Positions 17,805 to 27,781 of a stretch of 64,000 bases of DNA are shown in pieces. The position numbers were made by a program, and so were the translations under genes. The notes beneath the pieces are model-generated. The model made no database searches, was not told where the DNA came from, and was given only the letters and a program-made list of their open reading frames with translations. How positions within the stretch are numbered: position 1 is the first letter of the stretch; each line of letters starts with the position of its first letter. The stretch is from Clostridiales bacterium (GTDB lineage Bacteria; Bacillota; Desulfotomaculia; Desulfotomaculales; VENG01). The stretch lies in NCBI GenBank assembly GCA_016278505.1, contig JADQBQ010000014.1, forward strand, positions 124,001-188,000, read 5' to 3'.

Positions 17805-18853
17805 AAATGATATTTAATTTATTTTTCATGATTATCAAGCTTAATCAGGAACCCCTACTCACCGGGGAACATATGTGCTATAATGGCCATAGTTAATAAG
17901 TGGGGGGGGAACCAAGATTATGGCACAGCAAAAAGGCATGAGTTTATTTGAGTTTCAGCAACGCTTTAGCAGCGAAGAGGCCTGCAAGGAACACCTTTTC
18001 AGTATGCGTTGGGCAGAGGGTTTTAAGTGCCCTCGCTGTGGATGCCAGGAATACTACCATATCTCTTCACGCCGGCACTATCAATGTCGAGATTATAATT
18101 ACCAAGCTTCCCTTACAGCAGGGACCATTTTTCATAAGACCCGCACAGCGTTGCGGAAATGGTTTTGGGCCATATTCCCCTGGTTGCCAATGATAAACGA
18201 GGTTTCTCCGCCCTTTCTTTGCAGCATAGTATTGATGTCAGTTATCCTACAGCATGGCTAATGCTTCATAAGATTAGAACAGCAATGTCCGACCGTGATC
18301 AGCTTTACAAGCTTGCGGGGCTGGTGCAATTAGATGATGCGTTTTTTGGTGGACCAAACGGTTTTCAAGGCCGTGGTACCTCCAAAAGACCGGTTTACGT
18401 TGCGGTATCAACAGACAACGAGGGCAAACCTCTCTACGTTAAAATGAAAGCTGTGGATCGAGTTAACAAGGAGACAGCATTAGAGTTTGCGAACCAGGCA
18501 ATATCCAAAGGATGTGCAGTTACAACGGATGGATTAACGGCGTATCCACAGTTAAAATCCCAAGGGTATACTCATGCGCGAGTTCTATCTTCTTCCCGGG
18601 AAGCCGAAGAAAAGCTTCATTGGGTACATGCCTTAATTTCTAATGCTAAGGCTTTTATGGTTGGTACTTTCCATGGCCTCGATAAAAGCAATTTACAGGC
18701 CTATTTAGATGAGTTTTGCTACCGTTTTAACCGTAGAAAGTGGCGTAACCAGCTTTTCAACAGGCTTTTGCATGCATGTGTGGTAGGTCCAACGGTGACG
18801 TATGCTGAGCTAACTTTATAATCATGTTATTTTTACATAATTAAATATCATTT
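17805..18853 (+). mobile_element. IS1595-like insertion sequence in the polysaccharide cluster
   Basis: The element is bounded by a perfect 15-bp inverted repeat, AAATGATATTTAATT at 17805-17819 and its complement at 18839-18853. A second shared block (CATGATTAT) lies a little inside. It carries one transposase gene in two frames. The right inverted repeat supplies the TGA stop of the upstream glycosyltransferase. No clear target duplication was seen. It lies between the glycosyltransferase gene and the flippase gene, both on the opposite strand. Confidence 0.7.
17920..18821 (+). pseudogene. IS1595-family (ISXO2-like) transposase, frameshifted
   Basis: The first frame holds the zinc-ribbon start: MRWAEGFKCPRCGCQEYYHI, then SSRRHYQCRDYNYQASLTAG. 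After a shift near 18170-18180 the second frame continues LVANDKRGFSALSLQHSID and the DDE-type catalytic core (VQLDDAFFGGPNG, TTDGLTAYPQL, HWVHALISNAKAF). This order is typical of IS1595 transposases. One or two bases appear to be missing in TTCCCCTGGTT. The gene is therefore probably inactive, although programmed frameshifting cannot be excluded. Ribosome site GGGGGGGGA precedes ATG 17920. Confidence 0.82.
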
Positions 18854-20086
18854 AAGTTCACTATATTTTAAGTTATGTGCTATGTTATTTATGACTTTGC
18901 TAATACTTAATTCTTTAGCACTTAAATGACCTTCTAATATTCTTTGAGCCTCGATAATATTGTTAATATCTTTATATTTTACAATTTCTCTTCTTCCTTT
19001 TTTTAATCTCCTAAACCCTCTACTAATAAAATCTGAGATTGGGACATATACCATCGCTAATCTTAATTCTGATAGCTTAATAAACTTCCTCATATTTCCA
19101 ACGTCATCTTTCCCAATAAAATGTTCAATCATCAAATCATTATAATTTTTATATTTATTTAAGCAGTGCACGGTCAAAGCTTGCAAACGAAAATCTTCAA
19201 GAATTGAAAACCTACTCAAATCATTAATTGCAGCTAAAGCTGAATCTGCCCAAATTGTTTCGACACTATAGAAAGGAGGCACCATATCTGACCACTTGTA
19301 ATCAGAGTGACCAACAAAATGAGGAGCGTCGTTTAAATCTCCCGTATGTCTGCCTGTTGCCGAGTCTGCTGATCCACTTTTTTTGCATATCCCAGAAATT
19401 GTGATAGGATAATCAATACAGACCACTTCAGGAATAATCATAGATAAAGCTACTGCACTATAAATATCTGGTGATAATCCACCAAAAAATTTCCCAGTAA
19501 TATTAAATACTTCATCTAAACAATCTTTTCTAACTAAACCATGATAAAGTTTTACTAAGTTCAAAGTTAAATATCTTTGACAGCCATTATTAAGTAATTT
19601 TTTTATTTCTAATGATGTATCTACAATAGTAACTTCTTCCGTTATTTTTGAAACGGTCATATATCCATTATTCTCGTTTTCTATTTCTGATATTTTTATT
19701 GCATCTGGCCAGAAATATACAGCCTGTACTTCTGGCTTGATTGCCTTTATTTTATGCTTGCTAGCCCATCGCGTTAAGTCAATTATTTCTGAGTTTACAC
19801 CATCGTCATCTCCAATGATACATATATACTCACCATCAGCATGGGATACTGCTATACCAAAGTTATCAACAAATGATAAAGTTTGGTGTGAATAGTTATA
19901 CTTTAATCTTTTATCGTCTATTAAATGGGACATCATATTCTCTAATTTTTTGTCATCACTATTATCTTGGATAACCAATTGTAAATTATCATCTGTTATT
20001 GATAATATTTGTTCTGCGGTTTTCAATGCATATTCAGCACGATTTTTAGTAGGAACGATAACTGAAACCAGATATTCATGATTCAT
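18848..20086 (-). CDS. Family 2-type glycosyltransferase
   Basis: This 412-residue protein has a GT-A fold start (YLVSVIVPTKNRAEYALKT) and the metal-binding DXD motif in CIIGDDDGVNSE near residue 95. The long C-terminal half is less conserved. It would transfer one sugar to the lipid-linked repeat unit at the inner membrane face. The stop codon lies inside the inverted repeat of the adjacent insertion sequence, so the native C-terminus may have been changed slightly by the insertion. Neither sugar donor nor acceptor can be read from the sequence. Confidence 0.85.
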   Translation of the reverse strand: MNHEYLVSVIVPTKNRAEYALKTAEQILSITDDNLQLVIQDNSDDKKLENMMSHLIDDKRLKYNYSHQTLSFVDNFGIAVSHADGEYICIIGDDDGVNSEIIDLTRWASKHKIKAIKPEVQAVYFWPDAIKISEIENENNGYMTVSKITEEVTIVDTSLEIKKLLNNGCQRYLTLNLVKLYHGLVRKDCLDEVFNITGKFFGGLSPDIYSAVALSMIIPEVVCIDYPITISGICKKSGSADSATGRHTGDLNDAPHFVGHSDYKWSDMVPPFYSVETIWADSALAAINDLSRFSILEDFRLQALTVHCLNKYKNYNDLMIEHFIGKDDVGNMRKFIKLSELRLAMVYVPISDFISRGFRRLKKGRREIVKYKDINNIIEAQRILEGHLSAKELSISKVINNIAHNLKYSELK

Positions 20087-20109
20087 TAAAGTTACCCCAT
20101 TTCATACAA

Positions 20110-21237
20110 TTAACTTTTTCTCCATACCATTTTATTTATGATGCCAGTATAACTCTGAATCAATCTAATTACCTTCATACTGACATTCTCGCAAGTATAT
20201 CCTTGAACATCTTCTCCTATGTCCCCTTGAGCATTCATCCCTACAGCCATATCCACGGCTTGAAGAACTTGTTCCGAGGTAATGCTACCAATTACCATAT
20301 TGCCCTTATCCAAGGCTTCTGGTCTCTCTGTGCTTGTTCTTACAGATACTGCAGGAAATTTAAAATAGGAAGCTTCTTCTGCAATCGTCCCGCTATCAGA
20401 CACTACACAAAACGAATTCTGCTGAAGTTGATTGTAATCAGCAAATCCAAATGGCTGTAAGCTCCTCACATTTGAATGAAATTTAAACCCTCGTTGCTCA
20501 ATTAACTTCTTGCTTCTTGGATGTGTGCTATAGATAACTGGTAGATCGTAATTTTTTGCCATAGCATTTACAGCATTCATTAAAGCCATAAAATTATCTT
20601 CATTATCTATGTTTTCTTCACGGTGAGCTGATAGTAGGATATACTTACCCTTTTCTAATCCTAATGCTTCGAGTACTTTGCTGCCATCAATTTTTTCTTT
20701 ATTTTCCTTTAATACTTCAACCATTGGTGAACCAACAACATAAGTCCGTTCCTTTGGAACGCCTTCCCAATTCAAGTAATTCCTCGCATGTTCTGTATAG
20801 CATAGATTTACATCACTTGTATGATCAACAATCCTTCTGTTGATCTCTTCTGGAAGGTTTTCATCAAAGCATCGATTCCCAGCTTCCATGTGGAAAATTG
20901 GAATCTTAAGTCTCTTGGCAGAAATTACACTTAAACATGAGTTAGTGTCACCTAGAACAAGTAAAGCATCTGGTTGTTCTTGCACCATGATTTCATAGGA
21001 CTTAGCTAATACGTTTCCCATCGTTTGACCTAAATTTTCACCGACTACATTAAGATAAAAGTTAGGTTCTCTAATGCCTAGATTCTCGAAGAACACCTGA
21101 TAAAGCTCATAGTCATAATTCTGACCTGTATGAACCAATATATGGTCAAAGTATTTATCACTTTTCTTAATAACTTCTGAAAGTTTTATAATTTCAGGGC
21201 GAGTACCCACGATTGTCATTAATTTTAATTTCTTCAT
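20110..21237 (-). CDS. wecB: Non-hydrolysing UDP-GlcNAc 2-epimerase (WecB/FnlC/CapG type)
   Basis: This full-length 375-residue enzyme begins KLKLMTIVGTRPEIIKLSEV and contains HTGQNYDYELYQVFFENLGI, HMEAGNRCFDENLPEEINRR, LLSAHREENIDN and CVVSDSGTIAEEASYFKFP. These are signatures of the WecB-type 2-epimerases. Placed after an FnlA-like dehydratase and a reductase, it probably catalyses the last step to UDP-N-acetyl-L-fucosamine rather than UDP-ManNAc. AGGGGGC precedes the ATG. Confidence 0.92.
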   Translation of the reverse strand: MKKLKLMTIVGTRPEIIKLSEVIKKSDKYFDHILVHTGQNYDYELYQVFFENLGIREPNFYLNVVGENLGQTMGNVLAKSYEIMVQEQPDALLVLGDTNSCLSVISAKRLKIPIFHMEAGNRCFDENLPEEINRRIVDHTSDVNLCYTEHARNYLNWEGVPKERTYVVGSPMVEVLKENKEKIDGSKVLEALGLEKGKYILLSAHREENIDNEDNFMALMNAVNAMAKNYDLPVIYSTHPRSKKLIEQRGFKFHSNVRSLQPFGFADYNQLQQNSFCVVSDSGTIAEEASYFKFPAVSVRTSTERPEALDKGNMVIGSITSEQVLQAVDMAVGMNAQGDIGEDVQGYTCENVSMKVIRLIQSYTGIINKMVWRKS

Positions 21238-21249
21238 TGCACTTGCCCC

Positions 21250-22104
21250 CTATCTGTAATAATGTGGATAGAGATCTTTATGATTATCTATCCATTTTTT
21301 CATCTCAGCTACCATAGCTTCATAACTATGTACTTTAAATGAAAAATCGGTTCGATTGTTAATTAAAGATTTATCTAGTGAGAGCTTATCACTTGGTAAA
21401 ATCTCAACCTGTTCGTCTCTCATATATTTATTAAAGAGTTTTAGCAACTCATACTTACTAATAGTTTCATTATTAACCAGATTATAAAGACCTGTTAGAT
21501 TTTCTTTTAGTGCCTGTTCCATTGCTTTTGCTAAGGTTAATGTTGTTACGCCCGTCCATATGGCTTTAGTAAACCCATAAATCTGTCCTTCTTGCTTCAT
21601 GAACCAATTGAAAAGACCTATTCCTCTTTCGCTCATGTCAGGACCAATAATTGAATTTCTAAATGTTAAGTCTTTATTATTTTCTAGTTCACCTAACGCT
21701 TTTGATCTATCGTAAAAAGTCTCTCCATCTCTGAATGATGTCTCTGAGTAACCTCCAGTCTTACCAGAAAAAACACAGTCCGTACTCATGTGAATAACCC
21801 TTGTCTTCATCTCTATAGTCGTATCGCTTAGGAAATGCGGTAAGCAACTATTCAATAAGACTGCATTTGATTTGTGATCTTCCGCGTCCTTATTTAAAAT
21901 TCCTATAGCATTTATAATTGCATCATATTGACCTTCATTGATAATGTTCTTTAGAATCTCGAAATCCGTGATATCACCATTTATATTCTTGCAATAATCC
22001 ACTTTGCTTCGACTAAAAGCTGTTACATCATGACCAGCTTCTTTTAAATATATTGAAATGGTGTGCCCTGCCATTCCTGTTCCACCTAGAATTAAGACCT
22101 TCAT
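21250..22104 (-). CDS. Nucleotide-sugar reductase, RmlD-like (FnlB/CapF role)
   Basis: This 284-residue short-chain dehydrogenase has the motif VLILGGTGMAGHTISIYL, the block VIHMSTDCVFSGKTGGYSE and a catalytic tyrosine and lysine in FYDRSKALGELE, as in dTDP-4-dehydrorhamnose reductases. It lies between the FnlA-like and WecB-like genes, the position of FnlB/CapF, which reduces the 4-keto group on the way to UDP-L-FucNAc. Unlike CapF (about 370 residues with a C-terminal cupin) it ends after the reductase domain. Its start overlaps the stop of the previous gene (TAATG), with GGGAGG as ribosome site. Confidence 0.85.
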   Translation of the reverse strand: MKVLILGGTGMAGHTISIYLKEAGHDVTAFSRSKVDYCKNINGDITDFEILKNIINEGQYDAIINAIGILNKDAEDHKSNAVLLNSCLPHFLSDTTIEMKTRVIHMSTDCVFSGKTGGYSETSFRDGETFYDRSKALGELENNKDLTFRNSIIGPDMSERGIGLFNWFMKQEGQIYGFTKAIWTGVTTLTLAKAMEQALKENLTGLYNLVNNETISKYELLKLFNKYMRDEQVEILPSDKLSLDKSLINNRTDFSFKVHSYEAMVAEMKKWIDNHKDLYPHYYR

Positions 22105-23126
22105 TATCTTCCCTCCCAGTTTTTTAACTCTTCCTGGATATAATCAAGCTTTAGTAACTTCTCCTTAATCTGCTCAACATTAAGTCTCTCTGTATTATGA
22201 GAGTTATAATCTTCGACTTGCTGAAGCTCTTCATTTCCTTCAACGAAATACTTATCATAGTTTAAATCTCTTTTATCAGCAGGTACTCTGTAGAAGCCGC
22301 CCATATCTTGTGCCCCAACATGTTCTTCCTTAGTTAGAAGCGTTTCGTATAACTTTTCTCCATGTCGGGTGCCTATAATCTCAATCTCATTATCTGTATT
22401 AAATAACTCTTTAACAGCTTGAGCCAAGTCTCCAATCGTTGATGCAGGAGCTTTTTGAACCATAATATCCCCCGCTTCAGCATTCTCAAAAGCGAATACC
22501 ACTAGTTCAACAGCCTCTTCTAAACTCATCAAGAATCTTGTCATGTTTGGATCCGTCACTGTCAAAGGTTGTCCACTTTTTATTTGATCTACAAATAGAG
22601 GTATAACTGAACCTCTTGATGCCATAACATTTCCGTACCTAGTACCAAAGATTAAGGTTCTCGCCGGATCTACTTTTTTTGACTTAGCAACGAAAACTTT
22701 TTCCATCATAGCCTTTGAGATTCCCATTGCATTGATTGGGTAAGCTGCTTTATCTGTTGACAGACAAATTACCTTCTTAATACCCATTTCAATCGCTCCA
22801 GTAAGAACATTGTCTGTTCCTATTACATTCGTCTTGACTGCTTCAAGTGGAAAGAATTCACACGATGGTACTTGCTTTAGTGCAGCTGCATGAAAGACAT
22901 AATCGACTCCATGCATCGCATTTTTAACACTAGCCAAGTCTCTAACGTCACCTATATAAAACTTCAATTTATCATTCTTATAAAGCCTTCTCATATCATC
23001 TTGCTTCTTTTCATCACGAGAAAAAATACGAATTTCTTTTACATCTGTCTGTAAGAATCTTTTCATAACAGCATTTCCAAAAGAGCCTGTTCCACCAGTA
23101 ATTAAAAGGTTTTTATTTTTAAACAT
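22104..23126 (-). CDS. fnlA: UDP-GlcNAc 4,6-dehydratase/5-epimerase (FnlA/CapE type)
   Basis: This protein of about 340 residues has KNLLITGGTGSFGNAVMKRF, the HAAALKQVPSCEFFPLEAVK block and the active site STDKAAYPINAMGISKAMME, in which Met stands in the YxxxK position. It would convert UDP-GlcNAc to the UDP-4-keto-6-deoxy sugar that feeds the next two enzymes. ATG 23126 was chosen because GGAGG lies 8 bases upstream; the more distal ATG at 23141 overlaps that ribosome site. Confidence 0.92.
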   Translation of the reverse strand: MFKNKNLLITGGTGSFGNAVMKRFLQTDVKEIRIFSRDEKKQDDMRRLYKNDKLKFYIGDVRDLASVKNAMHGVDYVFHAAALKQVPSCEFFPLEAVKTNVIGTDNVLTGAIEMGIKKVICLSTDKAAYPINAMGISKAMMEKVFVAKSKKVDPARTLIFGTRYGNVMASRGSVIPLFVDQIKSGQPLTVTDPNMTRFLMSLEEAVELVVFAFENAEAGDIMVQKAPASTIGDLAQAVKELFNTDNEIEIIGTRHGEKLYETLLTKEEHVGAQDMGGFYRVPADKRDLNYDKYFVEGNEELQQVEDYNSHNTERLNVEQIKEKLLKLDYIQEELKNWEGR

Positions 23127-23157
23127 TTTAGTATCCTCCATTTTATGTTTTATTGAA

Positions 23158-24366
23158 TCATCCTATTATTTTATTAATTCCAATTAAAAGTTCTTTAACT
23201 GAATACTCTGCTGTATGAAATTTATAAGTAAATTCTTGATTTTCATTTCCTAGTTGATTACGAAATTTAGTATCATTCTTCAGTCTTAAAATTGCATTCG
23301 CTAATTCAATGTTATCATTTGGTCTAAATGTTAAACCGTTTTTACCATTAATTACAAATTCACAAATGTTAGGGAAGTCAGATATTATAACTGGCTTTTT
23401 CTGAACTCCTATTTCGAATGCAGGCCTCGCTTGATGTGGTTTAGTCATTGGAAATATTAAGATATCACTAGCTGTATAAACTGTCCTCATGTCCGATTGA
23501 ACACCAATAAACTGTACAATATCTTCAATATCATTTCTTGTAATAAAGTCATCAATATTGTGTGAATATTTCAAAACCTTTTGCTTTTTAATTTTCTCAA
23601 CAAGACCTTTAAATCCATGATTATGAATTGAAATTTTATCGTAACCAGCAACAATCAATTGAATCCTGCTATCCTTGAGCCTTGAAATAGCTTTTAATCC
23701 GATATCCAATCCTTTTAATGGATCTTTTCCACCAACAAATACAACATTAAAAAATTCTGATTTTATCCCTAATTTCTCGCAAGCTTTTTCTCTGCTAATT
23801 TTTTCTTCATATTCTAAAACATCCAAAAAATCAGGTGAAACAGCCGTAAAAGCATCTTCTAACCCTGTTTGATTGGCATCATATTCAGACAGAAAAGCCG
23901 CTAGCGAAAATTTGTCTAATAAGCGCCGCATTATCTGATTCATTATACTTTTAGGGTTTCCTGGAATAGTTTCTCTAACAAAACATACACTTTTTATTCC
24001 ATTGAATAATACACCCATCCAACAAAGAACTTTAGAATTTACTAATACTAAATCCGGACTTTCAATCTTGATAATAGATTTCCAAATTTTGAGTTGTGTA
24101 AGAATTCTTAAAGCATGATACCAAAATTTAGGGCTCACTAAAGTATTACCGCCACTATAGTATGTTATTTTCCCTAATCTAAAAGAATATGTTTTGGTTT
24201 TTAATCCTTTATTAACTAAAAACTCCATCAACTCTGGAGGATCACTTGGGACATAACATGAAACTTCATATTTTTCTTCCAGTGCTTTCCATGTATAATA
24301 CAAGCTTATTCCCGCACCACCCAATAAACCTGAATGATGTATTAATAGTACTTTCTTTTTTTTCAT
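23158..24366 (-). CDS. Family 4-type glycosyltransferase
   Basis: This protein of about 402 residues has a GT-B fold. The N-terminus is KKVLLIHHSGLLGGAGISLY. The donor-binding half contains VVFVGGKDPLKGLDIGLKAI and, later, SDILIFPMTKPHQARPAFE with a conserved glutamate. ATG 24366 is 9 bases after the stop of the preceding gene and has GGGAG upstream. Upstream in-frame codons (MHYIAII and so on) overlap that gene and are not protein-like. It would add a sugar to the polysaccharide repeat unit; specificity is unknown. Confidence 0.85.
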   Translation of the reverse strand: MKKKKVLLIHHSGLLGGAGISLYYTWKALEEKYEVSCYVPSDPPELMEFLVNKGLKTKTYSFRLGKITYYSGGNTLVSPKFWYHALRILTQLKIWKSIIKIESPDLVLVNSKVLCWMGVLFNGIKSVCFVRETIPGNPKSIMNQIMRRLLDKFSLAAFLSEYDANQTGLEDAFTAVSPDFLDVLEYEEKISREKACEKLGIKSEFFNVVFVGGKDPLKGLDIGLKAISRLKDSRIQLIVAGYDKISIHNHGFKGLVEKIKKQKVLKYSHNIDDFITRNDIEDIVQFIGVQSDMRTVYTASDILIFPMTKPHQARPAFEIGVQKKPVIISDFPNICEFVINGKNGLTFRPNDNIELANAILRLKNDTKFRNQLGNENQEFTYKFHTAEYSVKELLIGINKIIG

Positions 24367-24374
24367 TTTCTGAT

Positions 24375-25448
24375 CTACTCCCAAAAGAATTTGTATTCGC
24401 CAATTCCAAAGCTTCCACCTGGTGTGCTGATTATGAATTGCAATAATGGCAATATAATGCATGCTGCCCAGCCAATTCTTCTAATATCTTTATTTTTAAT
24501 CATTCTAATAACATTAGGAATTAATATAGTGTTATAGGCCATAAAATATAACGATATCCGTTCAAGAAGCATTACTTCTAAAGCAAAGAAATAAACAATA
24601 AAATTTATACACGATAAGACAAAAAGAATAGATATAGATTCTTTTTCTAAATTTCTTTCCGTGTCAATTTTAGGCCAAAATATTATTGCTGCTAAAGGTA
24701 TTGCTAATGCTACTAATATTACTAAAGGATTTATATCTATGGAATCCTGCATAATCCAATATCGGGAATATCTATCCGGGGACATAATTGAAATAAATCC
24801 TGCTATCCAGCTTTTCACAAAAAATAGTGATGCTGATAACAGATATATTAAAATTGCACTTTTTCGATTAAGTTTTAAATTCTTCAAAAAATAAACCGGT
24901 ATGAATGCAATAGCAGAATTATGAAACGTGTACGCAATAAATACAAATAGAAAAAAGAGGAACTTCTTATTATTCATTAAACTGATAAAAGATATTATTG
25001 TAAGTGATATTGCTAATGATTGACGCAAACCTGTCATTGACATAGCAAATAACCCTATAGTAACATGCAAATAATAGCTCATGAGTATATTTTTAGAATA
25101 TTTATAATACAATTTTGAAATTGCTATCATGAAAATGGCTGATATAATTGATAAGTATATCTGGAAGCTTATCCCAAGTTTATTAGCAAAAAAGTTGAAA
25201 TATGAATAACCTCTTTCACTACTACGAATTAAATTATTTAGATAAAAATCTGCATTTTCAAATTCATATAAATATCTTATTGTATCTGTACCAACTGATA
25301 TATTCCTTGATGCCATTAAAAAAAATAAACTAAATCCCGCTAAAATAAAATAAATTTTGCTGTCATTTTTAAGTCTGTTTTTGAAATTTTGATTTAAAAT
25401 TGTCGCAATTGCTCCCCAGTAACCTAAAATAAATAAATAAACTACCAT
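24375..25448 (-). CDS. EpsG/Wzy-like polysaccharide polymerase
   Basis: This protein of about 357 residues is almost wholly hydrophobic, with about ten membrane segments. It carries the EpsG-type block MASRNISVGTDTIRYLYEFE in the first large loop and MTGLRQSLAISLTIISF later. Such proteins join repeat units on the outer face of the membrane. ATG 25448 overlaps the previous stop as TGATG, so translation is coupled. Low GC content is shared by the whole cluster. Confidence 0.85.
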   Translation of the reverse strand: MVVYLFILGYWGAIATILNQNFKNRLKNDSKIYFILAGFSLFFLMASRNISVGTDTIRYLYEFENADFYLNNLIRSSERGYSYFNFFANKLGISFQIYLSIISAIFMIAISKLYYKYSKNILMSYYLHVTIGLFAMSMTGLRQSLAISLTIISFISLMNNKKFLFFLFVFIAYTFHNSAIAFIPVYFLKNLKLNRKSAILIYLLSASLFFVKSWIAGFISIMSPDRYSRYWIMQDSIDINPLVILVALAIPLAAIIFWPKIDTERNLEKESISILFVLSCINFIVYFFALEVMLLERISLYFMAYNTILIPNVIRMIKNKDIRRIGWAACIILPLLQFIISTPGGSFGIGEYKFFWE

Positions 25449-26653
25449 CAAATCACCTGCGATTTTATTACTTTAGCCATTTCACTAGTCCAATTGTAAA
25501 TATCAAACACATTACTCTCTCGGCAATATCTTTTTAAGTTGACTCTTTTAAATTTATCTAGAGACAATATTTCTATTAATTTGTTTTCATCAATTTCATT
25601 ATTACTTTTATCTAGAATGAACCCATTAAATCCTTCTATTAAAAAGTTATCAATATCGCTAGTTTTGTTTGTGATAACCGGTGTACCACACACTATACTT
25701 TCAGTAAATTTTGTGGGGAATCCAGCTTTTGTAGCCCTGTTATCGTCTCTTATTAATAACGTATAGTCTGCATTACTAGTTTCTTTTTTTATAAACTCAC
25801 TATCTTTTCTACCGTGAAACTTAAGGGCTTCATCCAATTCATCAATAATTTTTTTATCTTCTGGAACTGATTGAAGATATTGAGCTTTAGTGATTCCATA
25901 AATATCAAATGTAAACTTAACGCCTCTTTTATAAATATTATTAAGTGCGTGAATTGCTACATCCAATCTATCCTTAGCCTTACTTCTTTGTTTCAACTTC
26001 TTACCCAACCTAAATGGGATTCCTGCATAAACTAATTTAGGATACTCATTATTACTTATATGTTGATAGTTCGCTTTATTTGAATAATCACTTATTAATG
26101 TAGGGATAACAACTGAAGATTTCATATCATAGTATTTTTTTAGAAAAGTACTTGCAACGATCAAAGCGTCTACTTTTTTATTTACATATCTCATCCTAAG
26201 AGAAGTATCAAAATACTTAATTAGTCTAAATGGCAGACTTCCTTCATCACTTCTGTACCATTCAGTGCAGTCAGCAATAATCTTAATCTTATGTCTTTGG
26301 CAGTAAATTCGAATTCTATCAAATGCTATGGATTGATAATTATAGCAAACAACTGCTTTAATATTTTTATATTTACTCAAAATTTTGATAAATCCATTGA
26401 TATCATATAGATATTTAAACCAATCTGTGGTTTTAATTGGGTATGGTAAACCCCAACAATCAAAGCCATAGAATTTGTTATATGTCATGTTTTCAACATT
26501 GTAATATCTTAATTCTCGATTTATTCCGATAAGCACTGGAGTATATCCAATTTTTCTAATGATTTGAGCATTTGCTATAACTCTTTGAGCCGCTGCGTTT
26601 TTGTCTGGGAGTTCAAAACCTCCTATATAGATTACAGTCTCTTTATCATCCAT
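25448..26653 (-). CDS. Family 4-like glycosyltransferase
   Basis: This 401-residue GT-B type protein starts ETVIYIGGFELPDKNAAAQR. Middle blocks are LVYAGIPFRLGKKLKQRSKA and DYTLLIRDDNRATKAGFPTK. The latter continues FTESIVCGTPVITNKTSDI, the donor-binding region with the conserved E. An AAGGAG ribosome site precedes the ATG. It is an inner-face glycosyltransferase of the repeat unit; donor unknown. Confidence 0.83.
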   Translation of the reverse strand: MDDKETVIYIGGFELPDKNAAAQRVIANAQIIRKIGYTPVLIGINRELRYYNVENMTYNKFYGFDCWGLPYPIKTTDWFKYLYDINGFIKILSKYKNIKAVVCYNYQSIAFDRIRIYCQRHKIKIIADCTEWYRSDEGSLPFRLIKYFDTSLRMRYVNKKVDALIVASTFLKKYYDMKSSVVIPTLISDYSNKANYQHISNNEYPKLVYAGIPFRLGKKLKQRSKAKDRLDVAIHALNNIYKRGVKFTFDIYGITKAQYLQSVPEDKKIIDELDEALKFHGRKDSEFIKKETSNADYTLLIRDDNRATKAGFPTKFTESIVCGTPVITNKTSDIDNFLIEGFNGFILDKSNNEIDENKLIEILSLDKFKRVNLKRYCRESNVFDIYNWTSEMAKVIKSQVI

Positions 26654-26679
26654 GTAATATATTGCTCCTTTTTTTATAG

Positions 26680-27771
26680 TTAGTTAATTATTTCAACCAA
26701 ATATTTTTCAATAACTATCTGCCTATCAAATTCTTTCTCTACTTTGCTTCTACCAGCTAAACCCATATTGACCTTATCGTCAAAACTTAAACTTAAAAAT
26801 TCCTTCACTTTATCTGTTAAATCATCTGAGCTACCTGTTTCAAACAAGTATCCAGTCACTCCATCTTCTATAGCATCCTTAGAACCATTAATTTTTGAAG
26901 CAATACATACTCTTCCCATTGCAGCAGATTCAAGAAGTACATTTGGCACTCCCTCTCCACCATATGATGGGATAATTGTACAATGACATTTTTCAATCCA
27001 AGACTTGATATCTCTTTGAAAGCCTATGTATTTTATAATCCCTTTTGAATCATATTCATCTATAATAGGCTTGTACATTTCTTCCTCAATAAAACCTGCA
27101 ATATAAAAATTAGTATTTGGATAACTTTCTTTCACTACTTTTGCTGTTTCTAGATACTGATCTATACCTTTTAGCGCCATAACCCTTCCCATAAAAATGA
27201 AATTGGTCTCTTCATCTGATGGTAAATTACTTACCCGGAACTGCTCTAAATTGACGCCAGATCCCGGAAGCATGGCATAATTATCTTTAACCATGTTGTT
27301 CTTGACGAATAGATCCTTATCTCCTCTGTTTTGAAAAAACACCTTGTAAGATTTTTTAATTGACATCTTATAGAGAAACTTTGCAACTTCACTAACAAAG
27401 TTTCTTTTTAAGAAAGTACCACCTGTACCAGTGATGTTATTAATCTGCTTGTTCTTTGTAATATTAGAGGCTATAGACCCATAAATGTTCGGCTTAATGG
27501 TATAAGAGAATACGATGTCCGGTTTAACTTCTTTCATAATTCTTAGATATGTCATAATTAAACCAACGTCTCTTACGGGATTGATTCCTCTTCGATCAAC
27601 AGGCGTCTCAATGATTTTGCAGCCGATATCTTTGAAGAACTTATTATCATCTGACTTTGGCATGGAAATGTAGACTTCATGTCCTTCATCATTTAGTCTT
27701 TTGATCAGTTCTTTTCTAAAGTTATATAAGGTAATAAAATGATTCGACAGAATCAAAATTCCCTTTCCCAT
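26680..27771 (-). CDS. Family 4 glycosyltransferase
   Basis: This protein of about 363 residues starts ATG 27771 (GKGILILSNHFITLYNFRKE), 11 bases after the previous stop and with AGGTG upstream. GT-B blocks include NNITGTGGTFLKRNF, NFIFMGRVMALKGIDQYLET and CTIIPSYGGEGVPNVLLESA with the E-x7-E-like donor motif. It resembles enzymes that add the second sugar after an initiating phosphoglycosyltransferase, which fits its place two genes after that enzyme. Confidence 0.87.
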   Translation of the reverse strand: MGKGILILSNHFITLYNFRKELIKRLNDEGHEVYISMPKSDDNKFFKDIGCKIIETPVDRRGINPVRDVGLIMTYLRIMKEVKPDIVFSYTIKPNIYGSIASNITKNKQINNITGTGGTFLKRNFVSEVAKFLYKMSIKKSYKVFFQNRGDKDLFVKNNMVKDNYAMLPGSGVNLEQFRVSNLPSDEETNFIFMGRVMALKGIDQYLETAKVVKESYPNTNFYIAGFIEEEMYKPIIDEYDSKGIIKYIGFQRDIKSWIEKCHCTIIPSYGGEGVPNVLLESAAMGRVCIASKINGSKDAIEDGVTGYLFETGSSDDLTDKVKEFLSLSFDDKVNMGLAGRSKVEKEFDRQIVIEKYLVEIIN

Positions 27772-27781
27772 TACAGTACAC

